This document shows, piece after piece, positions 8,869 to 16,155 of a stretch of 64,000 nucleotides of DNA. The DNA is from Xanthobacteraceae bacterium (lineage in GTDB: Bacteria; Pseudomonadota; Alphaproteobacteria; Rhizobiales; Xanthobacteraceae). Numbering within the stretch: the first letter of the stretch is position 1; the number at the start of each line of letters is the position of its first letter. The DNA is taken from the NCBI GenBank assembly GCA_009694215.1, contig SHVN01000002.1, positions 25,111 to 89,110 of the forward strand, given 5' to 3'. Made by a program: the position numbers and the translations under genes. The notes under the pieces were generated by a model. That model was not told the DNA's origin. It searched no databases and saw only the letters and a program-made list of their open reading frames with translations.

Positions 8869-9900
8869 CTAGCGTTGCGGTAATGAATCCAAGAGCTCCA
8901 CGAGGTACTGCTTCCAAAGCTCCGGATAGCGCGAACCGAAATGGCCGTGGGACTTGTCGCTCGCCGGCACGATAACGGACCGTGCATTGGGGATTTTCGC
9001 GACCGCCCGCTCCACCAGTCCGAGCTCGAGTGTGTTGGCCATGTCGTCGGCGAAGTTAACCGTCAGCAGGCGCGCCTTGATCTTGTCGAGGTCGGGTTCA
9101 GGGTCGTAGTCCCATGACGCTTCGAATCCGTACAAATAGTCGTTGGCATCGATTTTACGGCCGCCCTCGACGATACTGTCATACAGCGCGATGCTTTTCT
9201 CCCGGGTCGGTGCCGCTTCATAGGTTCTGACGCGGCTTTCCACGATGATGTTCTGGACGGGCAGCGCATAGACCCAATGCGACGGCTGCTTGACGTAGTT
9301 GCCGCCGTTGTAGTCAGGATCGTGGCGGATGCATTCGGTGATGATCCGGCGATAGAAAAAATTGTGACCGCTGATCGGCGCGGGCATCGCTACCAGCGGC
9401 ATCAGCCCATCCATCATGTCCGGATATTTTCCGCCCCAGATCCAGGCCTGCATGGCGCCCATCGAAAGCCCGATGATCAGCTGCAGATGGTCGACGCCGA
9501 GACCTTCGACGAGCAGTTTCTGCGCGTCGACCATGTCTTTGTAGCCATAGCGCGGGAACTTGGCGCGCAAGCCATCGCTCGGCTTGCTCGAAGCGCCACA
9601 GCCGACACCATCGGGTACGATCAGATAATACCAGGCGCTGTCGAGCGGCTGCCCTCGGCCGAACAGTTGCGGACTGAGGAGATCGATAATGGTTTTTCCG
9701 CTGCCGTTTGTGCCGTGCAGTAGCAGCACCGCATTCGTGACACAGCCTGTGGAATCGCGCCGCGGCGTTCCAAAGGTGACGTAGTGCTGGCGAAGCTCCG
9801 GAAGCGTTTCGCCGGTCTGGAAACGAAAGTCGCGGACGATGAAATCGGCTTCTGTTCTATCGGTCGCTTGCGTGGTCGAAGGGTTCATTGCGTTGTCCAA
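8869..9900 (-). CDS. alpha/beta fold hydrolase, homoserine O-acetyltransferase (MetX)-like
   Basis: DFIVRDFRFQTGETLPELRQHYVTFGTPRRD...VLLLHGTNGSGKTI...LQLIIGLSMGAMQAWIWGGKYPDMMDGLMPL...SDKSHGHFGS. Confidence 0.85.
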   Translation of the reverse strand: MDNAMNPSTTQATDRTEADFIVRDFRFQTGETLPELRQHYVTFGTPRRDSTGCVTNAVLLLHGTNGSGKTIIDLLSPQLFGRGQPLDSAWYYLIVPDGVGCGASSKPSDGLRAKFPRYGYKDMVDAQKLLVEGLGVDHLQLIIGLSMGAMQAWIWGGKYPDMMDGLMPLVAMPAPISGHNFFYRRIITECIRHDPDYNGGNYVKQPSHWVYALPVQNIIVESRVRTYEAAPTREKSIALYDSIVEGGRKIDANDYLYGFEASWDYDPEPDLDKIKARLLTVNFADDMANTLELGLVERAVAKIPNARSVIVPASDKSHGHFGSRYPELWKQYLVELLDSLPQR

Positions 9901-9969
9901 CGTGTATGATGGTGGGTTGCTAGGAGGGCGCCCCCGATGGGGTGCCGCGCTTGGTCTCGCATGCGTTAG

Positions 9970-10947
9970 CTATTCCGGTTTGATGCCGGCAGACTTGATC
10001 ACAGTGCCCCACTTCTCGGTCTCATCGGCAAGAAGCTTGCCGAATTGGGCTGACGATTGCGGCGACGGGACTACGCCGAGGCCGGCCAGCTTGACCTTGA
10101 CCGCCGGGTCGGCGAGCACCGCGTTGGTTTCCCTGTTGAGCCGGCCGATAATCTCGGCAGGCGTATTTCTGGGCGCGCCAAGACCGAAGGTTATAGCCAC
10201 CTCATAGCCCGGCAGCGCATCGCCAATCGTCGGCAAATCGGGCAGCGCGTCATAGCGCGCGGTTGACGTGACGGCCAGACCGCGCAGCTTGCCAATCTTG
10301 ATATGCTCGATCACCGGCGGCATGGTGGAGAAGATCGCCTGCACTTGGCCGCCGAGCAGGTCCGTCACCGCGGGCGCCAGACCCCGATAGGGCACGTGGA
10401 CTAGATCGACGCCCGCCATCGCTTTGAACAGTTCGCCCGCCACATGGACCACAGTACCAATGCCGGCCGAGGCATAACTGACCTTGCCTGGATTGGCCTT
10501 GGCATACCCTATGAATTCCGGAACCGTCGTGGCCGCAAACGACGGGTTGACCACCAGCACCAGCGGCCCGCTGGCAAGTGCTGCGACCGGTACAATGTCG
10601 CGAATGAAATTGTAATTGAGCTTGTGATAAATGGCTGCGTTGACAGCGTCCGCCGAGCTGCAAGACACAAGGCTATAGCCGTCCGGCGCCGAACGTACGA
10701 CAGCATCGATTCCCAGAGTGCCGCCGGCACCCGGTCGATTCTCGATCACGACCGGCTGGCCGAGTCGGTCCGATAGGCTTTGTCCTACTAGACGAGTGAT
10801 GACATCGGCCGCATTGCCCGGGGCAAAGCCGACCACGACGCGCACCGGCTTGGCCGGATAAGCTTGCGCACTTGCCGTCCTTGGCAGGGTTGGCAGGCAG
10901 ACAGCTCCTGCCGCCAAGTGAAGGAAAGTTCGGCGGGGAAGTGTCAT
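9970..10947 (-). CDS. tripartite tricarboxylate transporter substrate-binding protein (Bug/TctC family)
   Basis: MTLPRRTFLHLAAGAVCLPTLPRTASAQAYPAKPVRVVVGFAPGNAADVITRLVGQSLSDRLGQPVVIENRPGAGGTLGIDAV. Confidence 0.92.
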   Translation of the reverse strand: MTLPRRTFLHLAAGAVCLPTLPRTASAQAYPAKPVRVVVGFAPGNAADVITRLVGQSLSDRLGQPVVIENRPGAGGTLGIDAVVRSAPDGYSLVSCSSADAVNAAIYHKLNYNFIRDIVPVAALASGPLVLVVNPSFAATTVPEFIGYAKANPGKVSYASAGIGTVVHVAGELFKAMAGVDLVHVPYRGLAPAVTDLLGGQVQAIFSTMPPVIEHIKIGKLRGLAVTSTARYDALPDLPTIGDALPGYEVAITFGLGAPRNTPAEIIGRLNRETNAVLADPAVKVKLAGLGVVPSPQSSAQFGKLLADETEKWGTVIKSAGIKPE

Positions 10948-11023
10948 GGCTCAACCTCCTGGTCTATTTCGATGATTTTAGCGGTCTCTCAACGGCTGCC
11001 CGCAGAAGCTACGCGGCCTAAAT

Positions 11024-11360
11024 CTAAAAGGCGACCGACAATTCTCCCAGCTTCGCAGACTTGGAGAACCCGAAGAATCGAGACGGATTGTCCCAGAGAA
11101 TTTTCTGGCGGACTTCCTCGCTGGGTACCCAACCACTGAACACGCTGGCCTCGCGACCATATTCAACCGGGGCGATTTTCATCGGGCGCTTCTCCGGCCC
11201 GACGTCGGGGTTCAAGAAGGACCAATCCGAACCCCATATGCACCGGTTCACTCCAAAAGCGTTCAGGAGCTCGACCGCATAGGGTTTGACATCCTCGTAA
11301 GACTGTTCCCTCGCGGAAATCCGGAAGCCGCCGGAAAGTTTGATGACGGCGCTGCTCGGG
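11024..11360 (-). pseudogene. 5'-truncated amidohydrolase (TIM-barrel metal-dependent hydrolase) remnant
   Basis: Continuous reverse frame NPSSAVIKLSGGFRISAREQSYEDVKPYAVELLNAFGVNRCIWGSDWSFLNPDVGPEKRPMKIAPVEYGREASVFSGWVPSEEVRQKILWDNPSRFFGFSKSAKLGELSVAF; only the amidohydrolase C-terminal part remains. Confidence 0.6.
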
Positions 11361-11444
11361 TTTGTCCTTGTCTTTGTCCGTACTCATATGCGGATCTCAT
11401 CGTTAGCGCTGTTAAATATTTTGCGTGCGTAGGCCGCCGTTCGG

Positions 11445-11575
11445 CTAGCCGCTACACTCTCTCAGAGCGAGCAGGTTGTCGTTCCAGTAGCCGTCCGCGT
11501 GGGTGCGGAGGTATTCGCCGCTCGGGCCGTTCACGACGGCGACTTCGGCGCGCTTGCCATTGCAAGAAGCTGACG
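11445..11575 (-). pseudogene. C-terminal fragment of a small protein, possibly DUF3892-like
   Basis: Reverse frame CNGKRAEVAVVNGPSGEYLRTHADGYWNDNLLALRECSG*, no start; family assignment from recalled motif shape YLRT...NNLL.LP. Confidence 0.3.
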
Positions 11576-11592
11576 CAAGAAGATGCGCTCAG

Positions 11593-11638
11593 GCAAATAC
11601 GAAAGCCCCTGGAAATTGCCAGGGGCTTTCGTATTTGC
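11593..11638. terminator. long perfect inverted repeat, terminator-like, downstream of the GST gene
   Basis: GCAAATACGAAAGCCCCTGG-AAATTG-CCAGGGGCTTTCGTATTTGC: 20-bp perfect arms, 6-nt loop, about 30 bp past the stop at 11669. Confidence 0.55.
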
Positions 11639-11668
11639 GGGCCAACGACGGAGCGGTGGTAGCTGGAG

Positions 11669-12655
11669 CTAACTAACAAATCGGTCGCGGTCGTGCGGCG
11701 CGGTGAAGTCGAGCTCGGGGCCGAGCGGCATGATGCCGGTCGGGTTCACCTTGCGCTGGCTGCCGTAATAATGTCGCTTGATGTGGTCGATGCTGACGGT
11801 CTCATCGACGCCCGGCACCTGATAGAGATCGCGCAGGTAGTTCGACAGGTTCGCGTAGTCGCCGATGCGCCGCAGGTTACACTTGAAGTGGCTGTAGTAG
11901 ACCGCGTCGAAGCGGATCAGCGTGGGGAACAGCCGCCAGTCCGCCTCGGTCAGGCGCGGGCCCGCGACGTAACGCTGCCGGTACAGGCGCCGCTCCAGAT
12001 CGTCCAGCGCTCCGAACACGTTGCGGAATGCCTCCTCGTAGGCTGGCTGCGCGGTGGCGAAGCCCGCGCGATAGACGCCGTTGTTGACGTTAGGATAGAC
12101 CAGATCGTTGATGGCATCGATCTCGCTCCGCAGCTCCGGCGGATAATAGTCGGCGCTCTCGTTGGTCAGCGCGTCGAACGCTGAATTGAGCATCCGGATG
12201 ATCTCGGAGGATTCGTTGCTGACGATGGTCTTGCGCTGTTTGTCCCACAGCACGGGAACCGTCACCCGGCCGGTGTATTTGGCATCCGCCAGCAGATAGA
12301 TCTCCGAGACTTTTTGCGTCCCGTTCACCGGGTCGCCGCTCGATCCCTCGTCTTTGTCGAAGGTCCAGCCCTGCTCGCCCATATGCCAGGACGTGACCGA
12401 CATCGAGATGACGTTCTCCAGCCTTTTGAGATGCCGGAAGATGATGGTGCGGTGCGCCCAGGGGCAGGCGAGCGAGACATAGAGATGATAGCGGCCGGTC
12501 TCCGCGGCAAAGCCGCCTTCGCCGGAGGGGCCGGGGCTGCCGTCGGGAGTGATCCAGTTGCGGAATTTCGTGGTCGGCCGGTTGAAGCGGCCGTCCTGCA
12601 TCCGCGACTTGTCGAAGCTGTCGTCGCGCCAAACGCCGTCGACCAAAAGTCCCAT
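11669..12655 (-). CDS. glutathione S-transferase family protein (glutathionyl-hydroquinone reductase, YqjG/ECM4-like)
   Basis: ATG at 12655: MGLLVDGVWRDDSFDKSRMQDGRFNRPTTKFRNWIT...YHLYVSLACPWAHRTIIFRHLKRLENVISMSV...VPVLWDKQRKTIVSNESSEIIRMLNSAFD; the longer ORF to 13618 is an upstream extension overlapping the + strand GNAT gene. Confidence 0.92.
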   Translation of the reverse strand: MGLLVDGVWRDDSFDKSRMQDGRFNRPTTKFRNWITPDGSPGPSGEGGFAAETGRYHLYVSLACPWAHRTIIFRHLKRLENVISMSVTSWHMGEQGWTFDKDEGSSGDPVNGTQKVSEIYLLADAKYTGRVTVPVLWDKQRKTIVSNESSEIIRMLNSAFDALTNESADYYPPELRSEIDAINDLVYPNVNNGVYRAGFATAQPAYEEAFRNVFGALDDLERRLYRQRYVAGPRLTEADWRLFPTLIRFDAVYYSHFKCNLRRIGDYANLSNYLRDLYQVPGVDETVSIDHIKRHYYGSQRKVNPTGIMPLGPELDFTAPHDRDRFVS

Positions 12656-12760
12656 CGGCCTCTCCAATGCTGTCGGGGGCAATGTAGGCGCTGGAAGCCC
12701 CAAGCGACAGAGATGGACCCGCTTCACCCCAGGTGCTATCCGCCATGATGGGCCAGCGCC

Positions 12761-13270
12761 ATGAACGACCTTTCCCTCACCATCCTGCCGGAATCGTCGG
12801 ACGACGCGCTGGCGATCGATCGCTTGAACGCGCGGACCTTCGGGCCGGGTCGGTTCGCCAAGACCGCCTACCGGATCCGCGAGGAAGTCACGCATATTCC
12901 GGAGCTTTCGTTCACGGCGCGGGTCGGTACGCTGCTGGTCGGCTCGGTGCGGCTCTCGCCGATTGCGATCGGGCAGGCGAAGGCCCTGCTGCTCGGCCCT
13001 CTGACCGTTGAGCCGCCGTTCCGCGACCGCGGCATCGGCCAGGCGCTCATGGCGCGGGCACTGGCGGAGGCTAAGGACAAGGGCCACCGGCTCGTGGTCC
13101 TGGTGGGCGACGAGCCCTACTACGGCAAGGCAGGCTTCAGGACCGTTCCCAAAGGCCAGGTGACCATGGACGGTCCGGTCGATCCGGCGCGGCTCCTGAT
13201 CGCGGAACTGATCCCCGGCGCCTTCGACGGCGTCGGCGGCACGATCCGGCCCGACTGGAACGGCCGATAA
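12761..13270 (+). CDS. GNAT family N-acetyltransferase (YhbS-like)
   Basis: MNDLSLTILPESSDDALAIDRLNARTFGPGRFAKTAYRIRE...GPLTVEPPFRDRGIGQALMARALAEAKDKGHRLVVLVGDEPYYGKAGF. Confidence 0.9.
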   Translation: MNDLSLTILPESSDDALAIDRLNARTFGPGRFAKTAYRIREEVTHIPELSFTARVGTLLVGSVRLSPIAIGQAKALLLGPLTVEPPFRDRGIGQALMARALAEAKDKGHRLVVLVGDEPYYGKAGFRTVPKGQVTMDGPVDPARLLIAELIPGAFDGVGGTIRPDWNGR

Positions 13271-13360
13271 ATTGCCCTGTGAATTGTCTTGCCTGCGCAA
13301 CAGGCCGGCGCGAAGGTTCGGCGACGCGCAATTCCCGCGCACCCAAGCGAGTGCGATGCC

Positions 13361-13663
13361 ATGAAACGCTTGATGATGTTGACGATCGCCGCCGCGATCG
13401 GGGCAACGCTCCCCGCGCAGGCGCAGAAGTAGCAGTTCGATCTCTCCACCACGACCTGCAAGAGGTTCTTCGAGTACGACAAGGACAATCTGGCGATCAT
13501 GTTGATGTGGCTTGACGGCTATTACGCCGAGGATGACGCGCCGCCGATCGTCGATTTCGACAAGATGGCGGAGAACAGCAAGAAGCTTGGCGAATACTGC
13601 GGCAAGAACCCGGGCCACAGCGTGATCACCGCCGCCGACAAGGTCATGGGCGGCGACAAGTAG
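13361..13663 (+). pseudogene. HdeA-like periplasmic protein with in-frame TAG at 13430-13432
   Basis: MKRLMMLTIAAAIGATLPAQAQK*QFDLSTTTCKRFFEYDKDNLAIMLMWLDGYYAEDDAPPIVDFDKMAENSKKLGEYCGKNPGHSVITAADKVMGGDK*; full-length alignable to the adjacent intact paralogue. Confidence 0.8.
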
Positions 13664-13772
13664 CGGTGTCCGCGGCGGCGGTATGATGGGGCCGACCGCC
13701 CGGCCGGTTTCCTTGTTACCTGTTCATGCGTCCGGCGCGCGCGCTATCCCGCGCCGCGAACGGGTGCAATCC

Positions 13773-14066
13773 ATGAACAAGTCGCTGATGCTGACGATCG
13801 CCGTGGCGCTGCTGGCTGCGTCGCCGGGGCATGCCCAGCGGCTGGATCTCGCGGCCGTCAAATGCCGGGACCTTCTTGCCACCGCCAACAAGGACAATTT
13901 CGTGCCGATCCTGATGTGGCTGGGAGGCTACTACAGCGAGGAGAATGCCTCTCCGATCGTCGACTTCAACACGATGAGAGAACACGGCGGCAGGATCAGC
14001 GAGCACTGCGGCAGGAATCCGGGCGACAGCGTGATCGACGCGGCGGAAAAGGTGCTGGGCAAATAG
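13773..14066 (+). CDS. HdeA/HdeB-like periplasmic protein
   Basis: MNKSLMLTIAVALLAASPGHAQRLDLAAVKCRDLLATANKDNFVPILMWLGGYYSEENASPIVDFNTMREHGGRISEHCGRNPGDSVIDAAEKVLGK; signal peptide and two conserved Cys. Confidence 0.82.
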   Translation: MNKSLMLTIAVALLAASPGHAQRLDLAAVKCRDLLATANKDNFVPILMWLGGYYSEENASPIVDFNTMREHGGRISEHCGRNPGDSVIDAAEKVLGK

Positions 14067-14075
14067 CAGGCGCGG

Positions 14076-16145
14076 TCAGCGGCCCTCTCTGGCCCAAGTT
14101 GCCGCGAGCGCCCCGACCAGCAGCAGCAGGCCGAGCAGGCCTGCGAACATCGGTAGCACGCCGATGCCGCGCACGACGCTGGCGTCGCGCATCTTCAATC
14201 CCAGCCAATCGTCGCCGCGATAGGTGTCGCTCGACCGCATGGCGACGATCCGCGGCAGCGCCACGGCGCCAGATGCATCCGCCAGCCGCCGCGCATCGCC
14301 GCCAGTCGCCGCCGCGAAAAGACCCAGCACCTCGGTGGTCGACGTCACCTCGGCGAACTCGCGCGGGTTGGGCGGGCCGACGTTGACCAGCGCGTTAAGC
14401 TTGCCGTCGGTGGCGCGCCACAGACCGAGCTCGGTCGCCCGGATCGAGCCGCGCCACAGGCCGGGATCGCCCGCCGCGAGCGTGACGGCGCGCGTCACGC
14501 CCGACGGCAGGGTCAGCGTCACCTCGCTCACGCTGTCGGCCATGGTCTGGCGCTCGATCAGGAGATCGCGGCCGCGCACGATCAGGCGCAGCGCCTCCTC
14601 TTCAAGATCGGGTTGCTTCATCAGCCAGTGCGACAGCCGTCGCATCAGGTCGAGGTGTGGCCCGCCGCCCTCGAAGCCGCGCGCCCAGAGCCAGATGTGG
14701 TCGGACAGCAGGAGGCCGACCCGGCCTTCGCCCTCGCGCGAGAGCACGAGCAGCGGCTTCTTGTCGGGACCGTCGATGATGGTGGTGCCGTTGGCGGCGC
14801 GGGTGTCGACGAGACGGAACCAGCGGCTCCAGTGCGGCGGGTTAGTGTCGGAGCCCGCAAGGCCCCGTGTCACTGGATGACGCTTGCCGGCCTCGCTCAA
14901 TTGTGCGTGGAACGGCATCTCGACGGTCCGCCCGTTCGGCTCCGCCGGCAGGATCTGTTCGAGCGGCGTGCGCCAGAGGCTGGTCTGGCTTGCGTAGTCG
15001 GGGCCGGCCGCGACCAGCACGGCGCCGCCCTCCTGCACGTAGCGGGCGATGTTGTCGAAATAGATGATCGGCAGCACGCCCTGGCGGGCGTAACGGTCGA
15101 AGATGATGAGGTGAAAATCCTTGATCTTCTGCTGGAACAGCTCGCGGGTCGGAAACGCGATCAGCGACAGTTCGTTGATCGGCGTGCCGTCCTGCTTCTC
15201 CGGCGGGCGCAGGATGGTGAAATGGACGAGATCGACGCTGGCGTCGGATTTCAGAAGATTGCGCCAGGTGCGCTCGCCGGCATGCGGCTCGCCCGAGACC
15301 AGCAGCACGCGGAGCTTGTCGCGCACGCCATCGATCGAGACCACGGCGCGGTTGTTCACCGGGGTAAGTTCCCCTTCGAGTGGCGAGGCCTCGATCTCGA
15401 CGATGTTCGGCCCCGCGTGCGGGATCGGAATCCGCGCGTTGACGGTGTTACCCGGCGTGACGTTGCGGCGCTCCAGCACCTCGCCGTCGCGGCGGATGGT
15501 GACCTCGGCGGGAGTTGGCCGCGCGCCCTGGTCCTCGACGCGATAGACGATGGTCTGCGACTGGCCGACAATGCCGAAGCGCGGCGTCGTCACCAGCACC
15601 ACGCGGCGGTCGCGCTCGTTGCGGGCGCCGGTGATCAGCGCGTGGACCGGCGCGTTGAAGCCCAGCGCCGCCACCTCCGCCGGCATGTCGTGGACGCGGC
15701 CGTCGGTCAGCATGATCGCGCCGGCGACGCGGTCGGGCGGTACGTCGGCCAGCTCCGCGCTGAGCGCGGAGAACAGCCGGGTGCCGTCGGTCTCGCCGTC
15801 GGCTTCGCCCGCCTCGACGAAACGCACGTCGAGGCCGGGGATGCGGCCGAGCCGCTCGGCCAGCATCGCGCGCGCGGTCTCGGTCTGCTTGATGCGGTCG
15901 CCGAAATTCTGGCTCGGGCTCTTGTCGATGACGACTGCCACCACCGACGACAGCGGCTCGCGGTCCTCGCGCGTGAATGACGGGTTCGCGAGCGCCAGCA
16001 CCATCATGGCGAGCGCCAGTGCGCGAACGGCCCAGCCGCGGCTCCGCACGAAGGCGAGCAGCGCCACCAGTATAACCGCAAGCGCCAGCGCCGCCCACAG
16101 AACGTAGGACGGGACCAGCGGCGCGAAGTTGATGCCGAAACCCAC
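14076..16145 (-). CDS. large membrane protein with VWA/glutamine-amidotransferase-like domain (MoxR-DUF58 cluster)
   Basis: N-terminal two TM helices, periplasmic-type domain VAVVIDKSPSQNFGDR...MLTDGRVHDMPA..., C-terminal TM GIGVLPMFAGLLGLLLLVGALAATWAREGR; adjacent to DUF4159/DUF58/MoxR genes. Confidence 0.85.
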   Translation of the reverse strand: MGFGINFAPLVPSYVLWAALALAVILVALLAFVRSRGWAVRALALAMMVLALANPSFTREDREPLSSVVAVVIDKSPSQNFGDRIKQTETARAMLAERLGRIPGLDVRFVEAGEADGETDGTRLFSALSAELADVPPDRVAGAIMLTDGRVHDMPAEVAALGFNAPVHALITGARNERDRRVVLVTTPRFGIVGQSQTIVYRVEDQGARPTPAEVTIRRDGEVLERRNVTPGNTVNARIPIPHAGPNIVEIEASPLEGELTPVNNRAVVSIDGVRDKLRVLLVSGEPHAGERTWRNLLKSDASVDLVHFTILRPPEKQDGTPINELSLIAFPTRELFQQKIKDFHLIIFDRYARQGVLPIIYFDNIARYVQEGGAVLVAAGPDYASQTSLWRTPLEQILPAEPNGRTVEMPFHAQLSEAGKRHPVTRGLAGSDTNPPHWSRWFRLVDTRAANGTTIIDGPDKKPLLVLSREGEGRVGLLLSDHIWLWARGFEGGGPHLDLMRRLSHWLMKQPDLEEEALRLIVRGRDLLIERQTMADSVSEVTLTLPSGVTRAVTLAAGDPGLWRGSIRATELGLWRATDGKLNALVNVGPPNPREFAEVTSTTEVLGLFAAATGGDARRLADASGAVALPRIVAMRSSDTYRGDDWLGLKMRDASVVRGIGVLPMFAGLLGLLLLVGALAATWAREGR

Positions 16146-16155
16146 GATGCGTTCC

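Noticed and set aside
12656-13618. N-terminal extension of the GST ORF (649 aa)
   Set aside because: Overlaps the + strand GNAT gene and HdeA-like remnant; GST homology begins at ATG 12655.
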